A DNA stretch of 64,000 bases, from assembly GCA_020425085.1 (NCBI GenBank), contig JAGQRW010000001.1, forward strand, positions 186,001-250,000. The letters run 5' to 3'. The DNA comes from Paracoccaceae bacterium (GTDB taxonomy: Bacteria; Pseudomonadota; Alphaproteobacteria; Rhodobacterales; Rhodobacteraceae). Positions 46,827 through 58,024 of the stretch are shown piece after piece. The position numbers and the translations under genes were made by a program. The notes beneath the pieces are model-generated. The model saw nothing but the letters and a program-made list of their open reading frames with translations, was not told where the DNA came from and ran no database searches. Every line of letters begins with the position of its first letter. The stretch's first letter is position 1.

Positions 46827-47385
46827 CCTCAAACCCCTGACCCCGCTTGGCGGAACCACGCCCCGGCGCGATGAATATCCCGGCCTGATACTCATGGAAA
46901 ACCCCGACTGGGCCATGGCCTCGGTCGCGGCGCGCGCCGGGTCGGTCAAGAAACTGGCATCGGCATTCACCACATTTGCCCAAGGCAAGCTTGCGGCAGT
47001 TGAATCCATCGACAATTCCGGCAAAATAACGAACTTCTGGACGGCACCCGATCAATGGATGGTCATGGCACCCTTTGCCAGCCATGAAAGTCTGGCGGCG
47101 GACCTGAAAGCCGCCCTTGGCAATACCGCTTCGGTGGTGGAACAGACCGATGGCTGGTGCCGGTTCGATCTATCCGGCGCACATGCCGTCAATACGCTGG
47201 AACGGCTAAGCGCCGCCAACAGCCGCCGCATGCAGGCAAACCGGGTTTGCCGCACCCAGATCGACCACCTCGGGTGTTTCATGCTTTGCCACAAGGCAGG
47301 TCAGGATTTCAGCATCCTCGGTCCCCGCTCGGCCGCAGCCTCACTGCACCACGCGTTGACAACTGCCGCCATCAGCATCGCCTGA
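46819..47385 (+). CDS. soxG: Sarcosine oxidase-type gamma subunit
   Basis: A 188-aa folate-binding-domain-like small subunit (GcvT-like fold, SoxG family), recognised by position, size, the DQWMVMAP and DGWCRFDLSGAHAVNTLERL motifs, and CRTQIDHLGC. It starts within the soxA end (8-base overlap) and finishes the operon. Six bases separate its stop from the stop of the converging folD. Confidence 0.85.
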   Translation: MHSLKPLTPLGGTTPRRDEYPGLILMENPDWAMASVAARAGSVKKLASAFTTFAQGKLAAVESIDNSGKITNFWTAPDQWMVMAPFASHESLAADLKAALGNTASVVEQTDGWCRFDLSGAHAVNTLERLSAANSRRMQANRVCRTQIDHLGCFMLCHKAGQDFSILGPRSAAASLHHALTTAAISIA

Positions 47386-47391
47386 ATGGGA

Positions 47392-48294
47392 TCAGGCCGT
47401 AAGCCCCTCTGGTGCTTCCAGCCCGTTTTGGCGACAACAGGCCGTCACGGTATTGGCCAAAAGGCACGCGATGGTCATCGGCCCGACCCCGCCCGGCACC
47501 GGCGTAATCGCGCCCGCCTTCTCTGAGGCCGAGGCGAAATCCACATCGCCAACCAACCGCACCTTACCCGCCCCGCGTTCGGGGGCATCAATGCGGTTGA
47601 TGCCAACATCAATCACCGTCGCCCCCGGCTTGATCCACTCAGCAGTTACCATCTCGGGCCGACCCACAGCCGCCACCACGATATCCGCCTGACGGCACAG
47701 CGCCTCGATCTCGCGGGTACGGCTATGGGCAATCGTCACAGTGCAACTGTCGCGCAACAACAACTGAGCCATCGGCTTACCGACAAGGTTTGATCGCCCG
47801 ACCACCACAGCATTCATCCCCGACAACGAACCCAAACGGTCGCGCAACAGCATCAGGCAACCAAGCGGTGTGCAGGAAACCATGGCATCACCACCGGTCG
47901 CCAGTAATCCGGCATTGACCACATGCAAACCGTCCACATCCTTTGCAGGTGATATCCTGGCCACAATGGTATCTTCGCGCAAATGCCCGGGCACTGGGAA
48001 CTGCACCAGAATGCCATGCACCTCGGGATCGTCATTCAACCGATCCACCAGTTGAAACAGCTCCGCCTCGGGTACATCGGCAGGCAGCTTGTGTTCAAAC
48101 GAGTTCATGCCGACTTCAACCGTCTGGCGCCCTTTGGAACGCACATAGACCTCGGATGCCGGATCTTCACCGACCAGAACCACCGCCAGCCCCGGCACGA
48201 TCCCGTGATCCGCCTTCAGCCTGCTCACATGCTCGGCAATCCTGCCGCGCATTTCGGCGGCAAATGCCTTGCCGTCAATGATATCTGCCGCCAT
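47392..48294 (-). CDS. folD: Bifunctional methylenetetrahydrofolate dehydrogenase/cyclohydrolase
   Basis: Interconverts 5,10-methylene-THF, methenyl-THF and 10-formyl-THF in the cytosol. The 300-aa product has the catalytic lysine motif [14 protein letters not shown] and the conserved segments GILVQFPVP and [13 protein letters not shown], the NADP motif [17 protein letters not shown], and [10 protein letters not shown] near the end. ATG 48294 has AAGGGG before it. It is transcribed after fhs on the minus strand and converges on soxBDAG, whose methylene-THF it can oxidise. Confidence 0.94.
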   Translation of the reverse strand: MAADIIDGKAFAAEMRGRIAEHVSRLKADHGIVPGLAVVLVGEDPASEVYVRSKGRQTVEVGMNSFEHKLPADVPEAELFQLVDRLNDDPEVHGILVQFPVPGHLREDTIVARISPAKDVDGLHVVNAGLLATGGDAMVSCTPLGCLMLLRDRLGSLSGMNAVVVGRSNLVGKPMAQLLLRDSCTVTIAHSRTREIEALCRQADIVVAAVGRPEMVTAEWIKPGATVIDVGINRIDAPERGAGKVRLVGDVDFASASEKAGAITPVPGGVGPMTIACLLANTVTACCRQNGLEAPEGLTA

Positions 48295-48338
48295 GGCCCA
48301 CCCCTTCATTGTTTTCCGAAAATCCTTGCTGCCCTGGC

Positions 48339-50015
48339 TCAGAACAAACCTTCAATCTGTCCTTGGGAATTCAGCATGATCGCCTCGGCCGACGGAACCC
48401 GTGGCAGGCCCGGCATGGTCATGATCTCGCCGCAGATCACCACCACAAACCCCGCGCCGGCGCTTAGCCGCACTTCGCGTACCGGCACCGAATGCCCGGT
48501 CGGGGCACCCCGACGGTTCGGATCAGTGGTGAAGCTGTATTGCGTCTTGGCCATGCATATTGGCAGATTGCCGTAACCCGCCGCTTCCCAGGCTTTCAAC
48601 TGGTCGCGGATCGCCTTGTCGGCCAAAACCTCGTCGGCGCGATAGATGCGCTTGGCGATGGTTTCGATTTTTTCAAACAGGCTCATCTCATCCGGATAAA
48701 GGGGTGCGAAATTGGCCATACCGGCATCGGCAATCGCCGCCACCCGTGTTGCCAGTTCAACTGTCCCCTCGCTGCCTTTTTCCCAGTGCTGGCACAGGAT
48801 CGCCTCGGAACCTTGCGCCTTCACATAATCCTTTACCGCCTGAATTTCGGCCTCGGTGTCGGTGACGAAATGGTTGATCGCCACCACCACCGGCACGCCA
48901 AAACTCTTGAGGTTCTCGATATGCCGGCCAAGGTTGGCACTGCCCGCTTTCACCGCTTTCACATTCTCAGGCCCAAGATCGGCCTTGGCCACGCCACCGT
49001 TCATCTTCATCGCGCGAACCGTCGCCACCAGTACCACCACCGAGGGTGCCAGCCCGGCCTTGCGACACTTGATATTCATGAATTTCTCGGCCCCGAGATC
49101 GGCCCCGAAACCCGCCTCGGTCACCACATAATCCGCCAGTTTCAGCGCGGTGGTGGTGGCGATCACCGAATTGCAGCCATGCGCGATGTTGGCAAACGGG
49201 CCGCCATGCACCAGGGCCGGGTTGTTTTCCAGCGTCTGCACCAGATTGGGCTGCATCGCGTCCTTCAAAAGCACCGTCATCGCACCGTCGGCTTTCAGGT
49301 CGCGGCAATAGATCGGGGTCCGGTCGCGTCGATAGGCAACGATGATATCGCCTAGACGCTTTTGCAAATCCTCAAGGTCCAGCGCCAGACACAGGATCGC
49401 CATCACTTCCGAGGCAACCGTAATGTCAAATCCGGTCTGCCGGGGAAAGCCATTGGCAACCCCGCCAAGTGAGGTGACAACATCGCGCAGCGCCCGGTCG
49501 TTCATGTCAAGAACCCGCCGCCAGACCACCCTTCGTTCATCAATCTCCAGGCTGTTGCCCCAATAGATGTGATTGTCGATCATCGCGCTCAACAGATTAT
49601 GGGCCGAAGTGATGGCATGAAAATCGCCGGTGAAATGCAGGTTCATTTCCTCCATCGGCACCACTTGTGCATAACCACCACCAGCCGCCCCGCCCTTCAT
49701 GCCGAAACACGGCCCGAGACTGGCCTCACGAATGCAAACCGCCGCCTTCTTGCCAATCCGGTTCAGACCGTCACCAAGACCGACCGTGGTGGTGGTCTTG
49801 CCTTCGCCTGCGGGTGTCGGGTTGATCGCCGTCACCAGAATCAGCTTGCCGTTGCGGGCTTGGTCCAGCCCTTTGATGAAACTCTGACCGATCTTTGCCT
49901 TGTCATGTCCGTAGGGCAGCAAATCCGCCTCGGGGATCCCCAGCTTGGCGCCCACTGCCTGTATCGGCAGCTTGTTTGCTTCACGCGCAATCTCGATATC
50001 ACTTTTATAGGCCAT
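48339..50015 (-). CDS. fhs: Formate--tetrahydrofolate ligase
   Basis: ATP-dependent synthesis of 10-formyl-THF from formate, or the reverse during one-carbon oxidation. The 558-aa chain has the P-loop [19 protein letters not shown] (about residues 65-83), [10 protein letters not shown] and a terminal [11 protein letters not shown] motif of this family. ATG 50015 follows a GGGGAGAG site. The gap to folD is 44 bases, forming a two-gene folate unit. No purU (formyl-THF hydrolase) is in the window, although Roseobacter relatives often carry one here. Confidence 0.94.
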   Translation of the reverse strand: MAYKSDIEIAREANKLPIQAVGAKLGIPEADLLPYGHDKAKIGQSFIKGLDQARNGKLILVTAINPTPAGEGKTTTTVGLGDGLNRIGKKAAVCIREASLGPCFGMKGGAAGGGYAQVVPMEEMNLHFTGDFHAITSAHNLLSAMIDNHIYWGNSLEIDERRVVWRRVLDMNDRALRDVVTSLGGVANGFPRQTGFDITVASEVMAILCLALDLEDLQKRLGDIIVAYRRDRTPIYCRDLKADGAMTVLLKDAMQPNLVQTLENNPALVHGGPFANIAHGCNSVIATTTALKLADYVVTEAGFGADLGAEKFMNIKCRKAGLAPSVVVLVATVRAMKMNGGVAKADLGPENVKAVKAGSANLGRHIENLKSFGVPVVVAINHFVTDTEAEIQAVKDYVKAQGSEAILCQHWEKGSEGTVELATRVAAIADAGMANFAPLYPDEMSLFEKIETIAKRIYRADEVLADKAIRDQLKAWEAAGYGNLPICMAKTQYSFTTDPNRRGAPTGHSVPVREVRLSAGAGFVVVICGEIMTMPGLPRVPSAEAIMLNSQGQIEGLF

Positions 50016-50153
50016 CTGGTTCTCTCCCCGGGGATTCGTTGCTCTTGCAGCGTATAGCCAGAAATCCGGCCAACCCGAACCTGCTTTCCGACGTTTTCCG
50101 GCCCAGATCCGCCCCACACTGAAATCGGGCTTTCCTTTCGGAAACCAATGGCG

Positions 50154-50741
50154 TCAATTCGGGTGGTAGGGCCATGCCGGTTGATCCGGAATATGCAGCC
50201 TTAGCCGGTCGCCTGTGCGGATCACCCCCTCGCGTTCGACCCAGGCAACCACACCACGCCGCCGCTTTGCCGCCGCCTTGAATGCGGCACCATATCCCGG
50301 CTGATCCCGGTCAATCTCGGGCGCAGGCAGGTTGCACGGGCGGTTTTCCATATCCACGGTCAAGGTGGCACCGCTGGAAAACTGCAATCGTGACGAGGGC
50401 GGGATCAGGGTAAAATCAGGTATGCCGGAAATCATCATGGAGGCCCCGATCCATCGTGGATCAAACTTTTCCAGCCCCATTTCAGCGGCGATCAGTGCCA
50501 TTTCCTCGGCAGAAACGATGCTGAACTGGCGGGTATTGCGAATTTCGGTACCCAGTGGATATTGCGCCGTTACCCGGTTGTCGGAAGGACGCGTCAATCC
50601 CCGGTGCGATTCCCGCGCGTAACCTTCAAACACCGCCAGAATCTCCGGCAGTTCGGCCGAGGCCAACCGTTCCTGACGATTTTCCACATGGCCAAGGAAT
50701 TCTACCTTGGCGCTGAAATTCGTTGGTATCAGTGCGGGCAT
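50154..50741 (-). CDS. MOSC domain protein
   Basis: A 195-aa protein of the MOSC (molybdenum cofactor sulfurase C-terminal) superfamily, which includes YiiM-like enzymes and binds molybdopterin or carries sulfur. The PLGTEIRNTRQFSIVSAEEM region and RPCNLPAPEIDRD segment, in which the conserved cysteine is seen, match the family. ATG 50741 follows AAGGA. No partner gene is adjacent. Its proximity to fhs is probably accidental. Confidence 0.75.
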   Translation of the reverse strand: MPALIPTNFSAKVEFLGHVENRQERLASAELPEILAVFEGYARESHRGLTRPSDNRVTAQYPLGTEIRNTRQFSIVSAEEMALIAAEMGLEKFDPRWIGASMMISGIPDFTLIPPSSRLQFSSGATLTVDMENRPCNLPAPEIDRDQPGYGAAFKAAAKRRRGVVAWVEREGVIRTGDRLRLHIPDQPAWPYHPN

Positions 50742-50804
50742 TGGCCGGTTCCTTGTGGGTTTGCCCAAAACCTGAAGTGAACCGGATCAATAGGCAAGAC
50801 AAAA

Positions 50805-50827
50805 AACCCGGGCACATGACCCGGGTT
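50805..50827 (-). terminator. Terminator of ftsH
   Basis: Perfect stem AACCCGGG/CCCGGGTT (50805-50812 and 50820-50827) with loop CACATGA. Read on the minus strand it is followed by a run of T's, a classic intrinsic terminator between ftsH and the MOSC gene. Confidence 0.88.
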
Positions 50828-50847
50828 CTCAAATCTTTCGCGAAATC

Positions 50848-52767
50848 CTAAGCAGTCGGTTCCGGTTCCAGCCCGCCATCTTTCGGCGGCTTGGCTTTGG
50901 CGGTTTTCGGAATAGCAGTAACGCTCGCGGGTGTGCCGCTGCTTGGCGTATCATCTTCGTCGCCGCCACGGTTCAGCGCCTCACCCGCGACGATTTTCTT
51001 GATCTCGTCGCCGGTCAGCGTCTCATATTCGATCAGTCCCTGGGCCAGACGCTCGAACTCGTCGTTCTTTTCCAGCAGGATCTTGCGCGCTGTTTGATAG
51101 CCTTCGTCGATCAGGCGTTTCACTTCGGATTCAATGTCTTCCTTGGCCTTGGCCGAGATCGAAAAACCACCCGCACTTTGCCCGCCATAACCCTGATGGG
51201 CCTCGGCATAATCAATGTTACCGACCAGATCCGACATGCCCCAGCGCATCACCATGGCCCGCGCCAGCGTTGATGCCTGCTGAATATCGCCCGCCGGGCC
51301 GTTGGAAACGTTTTCTTCACCGTATTTGATGATCTCGGCAGCTTTGCCGGCCATGGTCATTGCCAGCTTTTGTTCGCATTCGATCTTGTGCCAGTTCAGC
51401 CGGTCGATTTCCGGCAAGCTGACCACCATGCCAAGCGCACCGCCACGGGCAATCACCGTCGCCTTGTATACCGGATCACATTCCGGCAAGGACATGCCGA
51501 CAATCGCGTGGCCTGCCTCGTGATAGGCGGTCTTTTCGATCTGGCCCTTGGTGCGCACCATCGAACGGCGTTCGGGCCCCATCATCACCTTGTCCTTGGC
51601 GTGTTCAAAATCTTCCATCATCACGAACCGCTTGCCGGTACGGGCTGCGGCCAGTGCCGCCTCGTTAACCAGGTTGGCAAGATCGGCACCGGAAAAACCC
51701 GGCGTTCCCCGCGCAATAATCCTGAGATCGACATTCGGACCAAGCGGCGTCTTGCGGGCATGCACCTGCAAAATCTTTTCGCGGCCCTTGATGTCGGGAT
51801 TGGGCACATGCACCTGACGGTCAAACCGGCCAGGCCTTAGCAAGGCAGGGTCAAGCACGTCCTGACGGTTGGTCGCCGCCAGAAGGATCACACCTTCGTT
51901 GGATTCAAACCCGTCCATTTCCACCAGCAACTGGTTCAGCGTCTGTTCGCGTTCATCATTGCCGCCGCCGTAACCGGAACCACGATGCCGCCCCACCGCA
52001 TCGATTTCGTCGATGAAAACGATGCAGGGCGCATTCTTTTTCGCCTGTTCGAACATATCTCGAACCCGGCTGGCGCCGACACCAACGAACATTTCAACGA
52101 AATCGGAACCAGAGATGGTAAAGAATGGCACCCCGGCCTCACCTGCAATCGCCCGCGCCAGCAGTGTCTTACCAGTGCCCGGCGGTCCGATCAGCAACGC
52201 GCCTTTGGGGATTTGCCCTCCAAGGCGGCTGAATTTCTGCGGATCGCGCAGGAATTCGACGATTTCTTCCAGTTCTTCCTTGGCTTCGTCGATGCCCGCA
52301 ACATCGTCAAAGGTGATACGTGCCGATTTTTCGGTCAACAGCTTGGCTTTGGATTTGCCAAAACCCATGGCACCACCGCGCCCACCGCCCTGCATCCGGT
52401 TCATGAAGAAAATCCAGACCGCAACCAGCAAAAGCACCGGCCCGAACAGCGTTACAAAGCTGAGGATACCCGATGCCTGCTGCGGCTCGGCATTGACCTT
52501 TACCTTCGCTGCCAGAAGTGCGTCTGTGACCTCTGTGCCTTCTGGCTTGATCGTCACATATTCGGCGCCACTGGAACCTTTGACATAGATTTTTTCGCCA
52601 TCCAGAACCACACTATCGACTTCGCCGCGATGAACCTTGTCCATGAACGAGGAAAAGCTTTCGGTGCGTGTCGCCAAGGCGTTCTGCGAGGAACTGAACA
52701 TGTTGAACAGCGCCACCACCAATAGAAACAGAACAACCCAAAAAGCGATGTTACGCGAGTTTCCCAA
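50848..52767 (-). CDS. ftsH: ATP-dependent zinc metalloprotease FtsH
   Basis: Membrane-bound AAA+ protease controlling quality of membrane and regulatory proteins. 639 aa: two transmembrane segments (8-24 and 103-121), a periplasmic domain, Walker A GPPGTGKT (194-201), Walker [10 protein letters not shown], the SRH arginine finger [12 protein letters not shown], and the zinc motif HEAGH (416-420). The tail carries a proline- and threonine-rich disordered segment. It follows tilS after an 80-base gap in the usual proteobacterial order. Confidence 0.97.
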   Translation of the reverse strand: MGNSRNIAFWVVLFLLVVALFNMFSSSQNALATRTESFSSFMDKVHRGEVDSVVLDGEKIYVKGSSGAEYVTIKPEGTEVTDALLAAKVKVNAEPQQASGILSFVTLFGPVLLLVAVWIFFMNRMQGGGRGGAMGFGKSKAKLLTEKSARITFDDVAGIDEAKEELEEIVEFLRDPQKFSRLGGQIPKGALLIGPPGTGKTLLARAIAGEAGVPFFTISGSDFVEMFVGVGASRVRDMFEQAKKNAPCIVFIDEIDAVGRHRGSGYGGGNDEREQTLNQLLVEMDGFESNEGVILLAATNRQDVLDPALLRPGRFDRQVHVPNPDIKGREKILQVHARKTPLGPNVDLRIIARGTPGFSGADLANLVNEAALAAARTGKRFVMMEDFEHAKDKVMMGPERRSMVRTKGQIEKTAYHEAGHAIVGMSLPECDPVYKATVIARGGALGMVVSLPEIDRLNWHKIECEQKLAMTMAGKAAEIIKYGEENVSNGPAGDIQQASTLARAMVMRWGMSDLVGNIDYAEAHQGYGGQSAGGFSISAKAKEDIESEVKRLIDEGYQTARKILLEKNDEFERLAQGLIEYETLTGDEIKKIVAGEALNRGGDEDDTPSSGTPASVTAIPKTAKAKPPKDGGLEPEPTA

Positions 52768-52847
52768 TACCCTGGCTCCTTGAAATACGTGACGGCGCCG
52801 GTCGCGGCGCCATTGTTGTGCCTAACATAGGCATCACTAAAAAGGAT

Positions 52848-54122
52848 TCAATGCGATAAAACCGCGGCAAGGAAATGATCCGTCCCGAATTCAAGTTCAG
52901 CCTGCCATCCCTCGGGCCATCCGGCCAGAGGGGCGGCAATCAGTTCCGCCCCCTGCCACACTGCCGGACTGGTCAACAGACTGTCGCGCGACAGTCCGGT
53001 TTCTCGCCATTTACCACATGAATTCAAGCCATTGACCCCCAGCATTCGCACCTCGAAATCGGGCGATCTGGTTGGGCCGGTCAGCCGCCAGCGGTTGTCC
53101 CACAAGGCTTTGAGTGGGGTTTTCAGCCCGGCAATCGCGGCGGCTTCGCGGCCGATGCGCAATGCGCCGGATTTCGCCGGTGTCACCAGACAACCCGCGA
53201 GGGTGCTGCGTTTTCCGGCTTTCGCCGCTTGCACCACCGCGTTCAGCGCCATCAGGCGAGGCCGGTAGGGAGAACCGCCGATCCAGCACAAGGCATGCGC
53301 CAGCAAGCGATTCTGGATATCGGCGGGAAGGGTTGCAAATTCCGCAGCGCCAAATTCCACCTCACCGGCAACGGTAACCCGCGTGATTGGCAAGGCAGCG
53401 CGATGCGCTTCAAACTCAAGCGCCTTGCTCGCCAGTTTCATCCGATCTGCGGTAGCGGCGACACCTTCGACAGTCAGGCCAATTTTTTCCAATTCAGCCA
53501 ACGCCTTGCGGGCCTTTACCCGGTCAAAGGCCCGATTTTCGTTACTTGGGTCATCGCACCAGCCGACGCTGCGCTGTCTCAGAAACCGGCGCAACTGATC
53601 GCGGCGGAAATCCAGCAGCGGTCGGATCCAGGTGATGCCGCCCATGTCGCGCCTTGATGCCATTCCCGATAACCCGTCAACGCCCGATCCGCGCAACAAG
53701 CGCATCAGAACCGTTTCGGCCTGATCGTCCAGCGTATGTCCAAGGGCAATGATTTCGATGCCTTTTTGCATGGCCCAGTCGGATATAAGTGAAAACCGCG
53801 CTTCTCGGGCCGAAGCCTGAAGGTTTCCCTGACCGGACCAACTCTGCCAGCGAAGAATATCGTGTGGGATGCCCAGGGATGCCGCAAGACTGGCCGCCTG
53901 ATTCGCCTCGGCAACAGCGGCTTTTCTCAGGCCGTGATCAATCGTAACCGCTGCCAGACCGACGTTGTTGGCAGCGGCCCAATCGGCCAGCAACAGCAAC
54001 AAAGCGGTTGAATCGCCGCCTCCAGACAGACCGACACCGATCCTTGCCCCGGCCTTGATTGGCCCGCAAACCCGCATTGCCTGATCAAACCGCCGCTCAC
54101 CGTCAGGCTTCACGAAGTGCAT
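52848..54122 (-). CDS. tilS: tRNA(Ile)-lysidine synthase
   Basis: Modifies the wobble cytidine of tRNA-Ile(CAU) to lysidine, allowing AUA decoding. The 424-aa protein shows the PP-loop SGGGDSTALL (about 34-43), TIDHGLR, and the GHTLDDQAETVLMRLLRGSGVDGL segment that are signatures of TilS. The C-terminal half is divergent, as usual. It overlaps the cpoB stop by 13 bases, so translation is coupled. Confidence 0.95.
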   Translation of the reverse strand: MHFVKPDGERRFDQAMRVCGPIKAGARIGVGLSGGGDSTALLLLLADWAAANNVGLAAVTIDHGLRKAAVAEANQAASLAASLGIPHDILRWQSWSGQGNLQASAREARFSLISDWAMQKGIEIIALGHTLDDQAETVLMRLLRGSGVDGLSGMASRRDMGGITWIRPLLDFRRDQLRRFLRQRSVGWCDDPSNENRAFDRVKARKALAELEKIGLTVEGVAATADRMKLASKALEFEAHRAALPITRVTVAGEVEFGAAEFATLPADIQNRLLAHALCWIGGSPYRPRLMALNAVVQAAKAGKRSTLAGCLVTPAKSGALRIGREAAAIAGLKTPLKALWDNRWRLTGPTRSPDFEVRMLGVNGLNSCGKWRETGLSRDSLLTSPAVWQGAELIAAPLAGWPEGWQAELEFGTDHFLAAVLSH

Positions 54123-54937
54123 TTCATCCGCGACATTTCACCTTCGGCAAGTCCCGCCGCCTCGGAACCAGGATAGCGGATACCGACTTCGTTCAGGGTC
54201 AGACATGACTCTTCACGCTGGCCGATCCGATCAAGGCTGACCCCGAGTTTGAAAAGAGCGCGGGGCGCAACATCGGAATCCGGAGCCGAGGAAAAACTCT
54301 GCAGATAGGATCGCGCGGCAGCACTCCATTCACCCAGTTCCGACAGCGATTCACCGCGCCAGAAATGCGCATCGCCGCTCATCGGGCCGCCGGGGTAGTT
54401 TTCGGCGAAAACAGCAAACAATTCCGCAGCGCGTTCGAAATCCTTCTCGTCATATGCGTCTTTGGCGGTTTCAAAATCCACCTGCTCGCTTACTGCAAGT
54501 TCGGTGCCCATGCTGACAGGCGGCAAGACGGTCACCGGCGGTGTTGTTTTGGTTTCACCGCCAAGCGTCGTGGTTTCCTTCAGTTTGGAAACATCGCCGC
54601 CTTCCAGTTCCACCAGTCGGTATTCCAGATCGGCGATGCGGTTGGTTCCGTCCCTGACGATCCTCTCGATCCGGAATTCCAGTTCCTCGACCTTGCCGGT
54701 GATGCGGCGCAACTCACCTTCCAGCGCATCCAGTCGCTGCAACTGCGTTTCCCTGCCGCTTTGCGGCTGTGCCGCACCGGTGGTGGACAGTTCTGTGGTC
54801 AGGCGCTGCATCTCGACATGCATCATGGTCAGTTGCTGACGAATATCGGCCAAGGTTTCGGTGCGCGACTGCGCCTCTGCCATGCCCGCCAGGGCCACAA
54901 GGGCCAAGCCAAGCGTCAACCGCCGAAGCGTACCCAT
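54110..54937 (-). CDS. cpoB: Cell division coordinator CpoB (YbgF)
   Basis: Periplasmic protein, 275 aa, coordinating Tol-Pal with peptidoglycan synthesis during constriction. A signal peptide (about residues 1-22, LALVALAGMAEA) is followed by a coiled-coil stretch (LADIRQQLTMMHVEMQRLTTEL, about 29-75) and tetratricopeptide repeats (VDFETAKDAYDEKDFERAAELF, DAHFWRGESLSELG). It follows pal by 12 bases in the canonical order. Confidence 0.93.
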   Translation of the reverse strand: MGTLRRLTLGLALVALAGMAEAQSRTETLADIRQQLTMMHVEMQRLTTELSTTGAAQPQSGRETQLQRLDALEGELRRITGKVEELEFRIERIVRDGTNRIADLEYRLVELEGGDVSKLKETTTLGGETKTTPPVTVLPPVSMGTELAVSEQVDFETAKDAYDEKDFERAAELFAVFAENYPGGPMSGDAHFWRGESLSELGEWSAAARSYLQSFSSAPDSDVAPRALFKLGVSLDRIGQREESCLTLNEVGIRYPGSEAAGLAEGEMSRMKCTS

Positions 54938-54949
54938 TCATCTACTCCA

Positions 54950-55441
54950 TCAACTTGTGGTGCCGACCTGAACCACCGTGACGGCCCGCCGATTCTTGGA
55001 CCAGCATTCCTCGGTCGAGCAGATCTCGATCGGGCGCTCCTTGCCATAGGTCACGGTACTGAGGCGGTTGTCGGCAACCCCTCTGCTGACCAGATAGGCC
55101 TGAACGGCGCTGGCGCGTCGCGCACCCAGGGCAAGGTTGTATTCCCGCGTTCCCTGCTCATCCGCATGGCCTTCGATCAGGGCCGAGAATTCGCCATTCT
55201 GCGCAAGCCAGTCGGCCTGTTTGTCAAGAATCGACATCGCCTCGGAACTGAGGGTGCTCTGATCGACGGCAAACAACACCCGATCCCCTACCGAGGCGAC
55301 AAAATATTCCGGCGTGTTCGGTTGGTAATTGCCGGCTTTCGACGGATCATTGGCACCCGCACCCATCCCGTCAAAGCGATTGCTGCAGGCGCTCAGTGAA
55401 AGAACGCCCATGATGATCAATGCGGCCAGTCTGATATTCAT
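54950..55441 (-). CDS. pal: Peptidoglycan-associated lipoprotein
   Basis: Outer-membrane lipoprotein of the Tol-Pal system, 163 aa. The signal and lipobox LSLSAC (cysteine at 19) direct lipidation; the C-terminal OmpA-like domain (VLFAVDQSTLSSEAMSIL, EGHADEQGTREYNLALGARRA) binds meso-diaminopimelate. ATG 55441 follows AAGGA. An 82-base gap separates it from tolB. Confidence 0.96.
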   Translation of the reverse strand: MNIRLAALIIMGVLSLSACSNRFDGMGAGANDPSKAGNYQPNTPEYFVASVGDRVLFAVDQSTLSSEAMSILDKQADWLAQNGEFSALIEGHADEQGTREYNLALGARRASAVQAYLVSRGVADNRLSTVTYGKERPIEICSTEECWSKNRRAVTVVQVGTTS

Positions 55442-55523
55442 TTTCTTGTCCTTTGTTGTGGCCAAAGCCTGCTCTGTCCTATGTATAACACTTGTCACGG
55501 CCATTGTGTATCGTCCGCGCGCG

Positions 55524-56858
55524 CTATTTCAATAGCCCCGACCACGATGGGTCCGAGCCGAATTCCGGGGTCGGCACTTTTCTCAGGTTTCGCCCGGAAA
55601 TATCCACCGAATATAGTGAAGGCGCGCCATCTGACCCGGCATTCTGGCGAAAAAACATCAGAACGCGCCCATTTGGCGACCAGGTCGGCCCCTCATCCAG
55701 AAATGAGGCGGTCAGCAGACGTTCGTCCGATCCGTCAAGCCGCATCACCCCGACATGAAACCGCCCCTGATTGATCTTGGTAAATGCGACAAGATCGCCA
55801 CGCGGCGACCATACCGGGGTGCCGTAGCGCCCGGCACCAAAACTGATGCGCCGGGCCTCGCCGCCGCTTGCGGCCATGATGTATAGTTGCTGGGTGCCAG
55901 CGCGGTCGCTTTCAAACACAATCTGGCGACCATCGGGCGAATAGCTGGGTGCGGTTTCAATCGAAGGCGCCGAAGTCAGCCGGCTGCGCTGCCCGGTGGC
56001 AACATCGACGCTGTAGATATCGGTATTGCCGCCATCGGACAGCGACAACAGAATGGTCCTGTCATCGGGCGAAAACCGGGGCGAAAAGGTCATGCCCGGC
56101 AGATCGTCCAGTGCGTGTTGCCGCATGGTCGCGAGATCAAGAACGAAAACCTTCGGCTTGCCGGTTTCGTATGAGGTATAGAGCACCTGCCTGCCGTCAT
56201 TTGAAAATCGAGGCGCCAGCACCAGTGCATGGTCATCGGTCAGGTTGCGGTAATTCGCACCGTCGTAATCCATAAGCGCCAGTCGTTTGCGCCGGGCATT
56301 CTTGGGGCCAGATTCCGAAACAAAAACTACGCGACTGTCGAAATAGCCGCTTTCGCCGGTCAGCCGCGAATAGACCGCATCCGCAACCTTGTGCGCCATC
56401 CGTCGCCAGTCGTTCGATGTTCCCTGGAATTGCAGACCATCACCAAGTGCCGACTGGGCGAATACATCAAACAGGCGAAACTTGACGCTGATCTGACCAT
56501 TGCCCTGAACTGCGACGGCACCGGTAATCAGAGCCTGCGCATTCACCGCCTTCCAATCGGAAAACTGGATCGGCGAGTCGAAATTGGTGATGCCGGAAAT
56601 ATGAGCCGATGGCGGGATTTCGCGGAAAATGCCCGAACCGGTCAGATCGGCGACGACCACGCTGGTAATATTCGCGGCCATTTCGGCGGCCTGTGCGCTT
56701 TCGGGGGCAAAGGTCGGGGCGGCAAAGGGTAATGGCTCAATCACCCCTTCGGTGATTTCGATGCGCAATGGCCCTTTGGCATCCTGTGCAACCGCCACCG
56801 TGGCAAGGCTGACTGCAGAAAGTACACCTGTGAAAAGAGAGCGGAGGATGGTTCTCAT
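55524..56858 (-). CDS. tolB: Tol-Pal system periplasmic protein TolB
   Basis: Periplasmic protein, 444 aa. The signal peptide (about 1-24, [12 protein letters not shown]) precedes an alpha-beta domain and a beta-propeller with repeated [25 protein letters not shown] and FSNDGRQV blades. It links Pal and the TolA inner-membrane complex. The start overlaps the tolA stop (one base), so the genes are coupled. Confidence 0.96.
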   Translation of the reverse strand: MRTILRSLFTGVLSAVSLATVAVAQDAKGPLRIEITEGVIEPLPFAAPTFAPESAQAAEMAANITSVVVADLTGSGIFREIPPSAHISGITNFDSPIQFSDWKAVNAQALITGAVAVQGNGQISVKFRLFDVFAQSALGDGLQFQGTSNDWRRMAHKVADAVYSRLTGESGYFDSRVVFVSESGPKNARRKRLALMDYDGANYRNLTDDHALVLAPRFSNDGRQVLYTSYETGKPKVFVLDLATMRQHALDDLPGMTFSPRFSPDDRTILLSLSDGGNTDIYSVDVATGQRSRLTSAPSIETAPSYSPDGRQIVFESDRAGTQQLYIMAASGGEARRISFGAGRYGTPVWSPRGDLVAFTKINQGRFHVGVMRLDGSDERLLTASFLDEGPTWSPNGRVLMFFRQNAGSDGAPSLYSVDISGRNLRKVPTPEFGSDPSWSGLLK

Positions 56859-58015
56859 TATCGCCTCATCTGTTCGGGATTGAATTTGATTTCGATATTG
56901 CGCCAGCGATCGTATTTATCGACCGGCAGTTGATAGCCATCTTTTGCACAACGAATAACCGCGCGTTTTGCCGCCTCAAAGGCACTTTGAACAGCGGCGG
57001 GCGAACCGCCACTGGACGAGATCATCTTGATCGTTCCGACCTGCGGCATACCATTTTGTTCCATGGAAAACGCCAGTGTCACCGTGACCCGAGCCGACTC
57101 GGACGAAGGGTTGATGTTCCAGCATTCCTGCACCGCCAGTCGCAAACCTTCTTCTTCGCCCTTGGTAAGGGGGGGGCCGGACGGGGCCACGGGAGTTTTT
57201 GTACCTTCACCGTTTGAGGCGGCCTTTTGCTCGGCCTGTGCCTCTGCCAGCGCCTTTTCGATATCGCTCGCCTGGCTTTCAGTCTTTTCTGCCAGCCTGG
57301 CGGGTCTTCCTTCGGGGCGGCGGCTGCGTACCGGGGCGCTGGTTTTGTCTGCCTTGTTGGCCTCGGTCACGATCTCGGTCGAGGCCTGATCCGGGGCTTT
57401 TTCGGTCTTTTCTTCGCTGGCCTTGTCGGCCTTGGCATCGGGTTCAGTCGCCTTTTCGATATTTCTGGCCTTTTCCGCATCCGTAGGTGGCACTGGCGCA
57501 GGTGTCGAATCAACCCGAGGGGCTGGTTGTTCGCGGGCATCCAGAATCGCCAGCTTGTCGGGTTGCCTGATACCTTTTCGGTCCTGATCGGCTACCCGGG
57601 CATTCGGCAAAACCAGGCTCGCGCCTTGTTGATCGGTGGTCGACTGATCGGCAAGATCCTTGACGTCGACTTGTGCCTCGGATTTCGGTGTCGAGCGGGC
57701 GGCCGACAGATCCGGGCTACTGCCCGGATCCTGCGGTTTGTCAGGCACATCCGGTGGTGTCTGTTTCGGCTTGTCGACATTTCTGGAGGCATCGGGCAGG
57801 GTAGCCACCTCATCGGGCTGTTCGGGCTGGTTGACCTCGGTCTCGGCGCGCGGCGCGTTTGATACCAGTGCAGCGAACGCCGTTTCGGAAATCACCGTAA
57901 CGTCGGCAACCTGAAATTCATCTTTATTGTCCGGGCTAAACAAGGATCCTCCGATGATTGCCCAACCGATCAGGACAAGATGGCCGAAGCCGGATATATA
58001 GGTGCCGGTTTGCAC
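56858..58015 (-). CDS. tolA: Tol-Pal system protein TolA
   Basis: Inner-membrane anchored linker, 385 aa. A single N-terminal transmembrane anchor (about 8-25) is followed by a long acidic, proline- and lysine-rich charged region with low complexity (residues about 50-270, [23 protein letters not shown]), and a C-terminal TonB/TolA-like domain ([31 protein letters not shown]). The central part is divergent from E. coli TolA, as in many alphaproteobacteria. Confidence 0.92.
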   Translation of the reverse strand: MQTGTYISGFGHLVLIGWAIIGGSLFSPDNKDEFQVADVTVISETAFAALVSNAPRAETEVNQPEQPDEVATLPDASRNVDKPKQTPPDVPDKPQDPGSSPDLSAARSTPKSEAQVDVKDLADQSTTDQQGASLVLPNARVADQDRKGIRQPDKLAILDAREQPAPRVDSTPAPVPPTDAEKARNIEKATEPDAKADKASEEKTEKAPDQASTEIVTEANKADKTSAPVRSRRPEGRPARLAEKTESQASDIEKALAEAQAEQKAASNGEGTKTPVAPSGPPLTKGEEEGLRLAVQECWNINPSSESARVTVTLAFSMEQNGMPQVGTIKMISSSGGSPAAVQSAFEAAKRAVIRCAKDGYQLPVDKYDRWRNIEIKFNPEQMRR

Positions 58016-58024
58016 GCGGCACGC

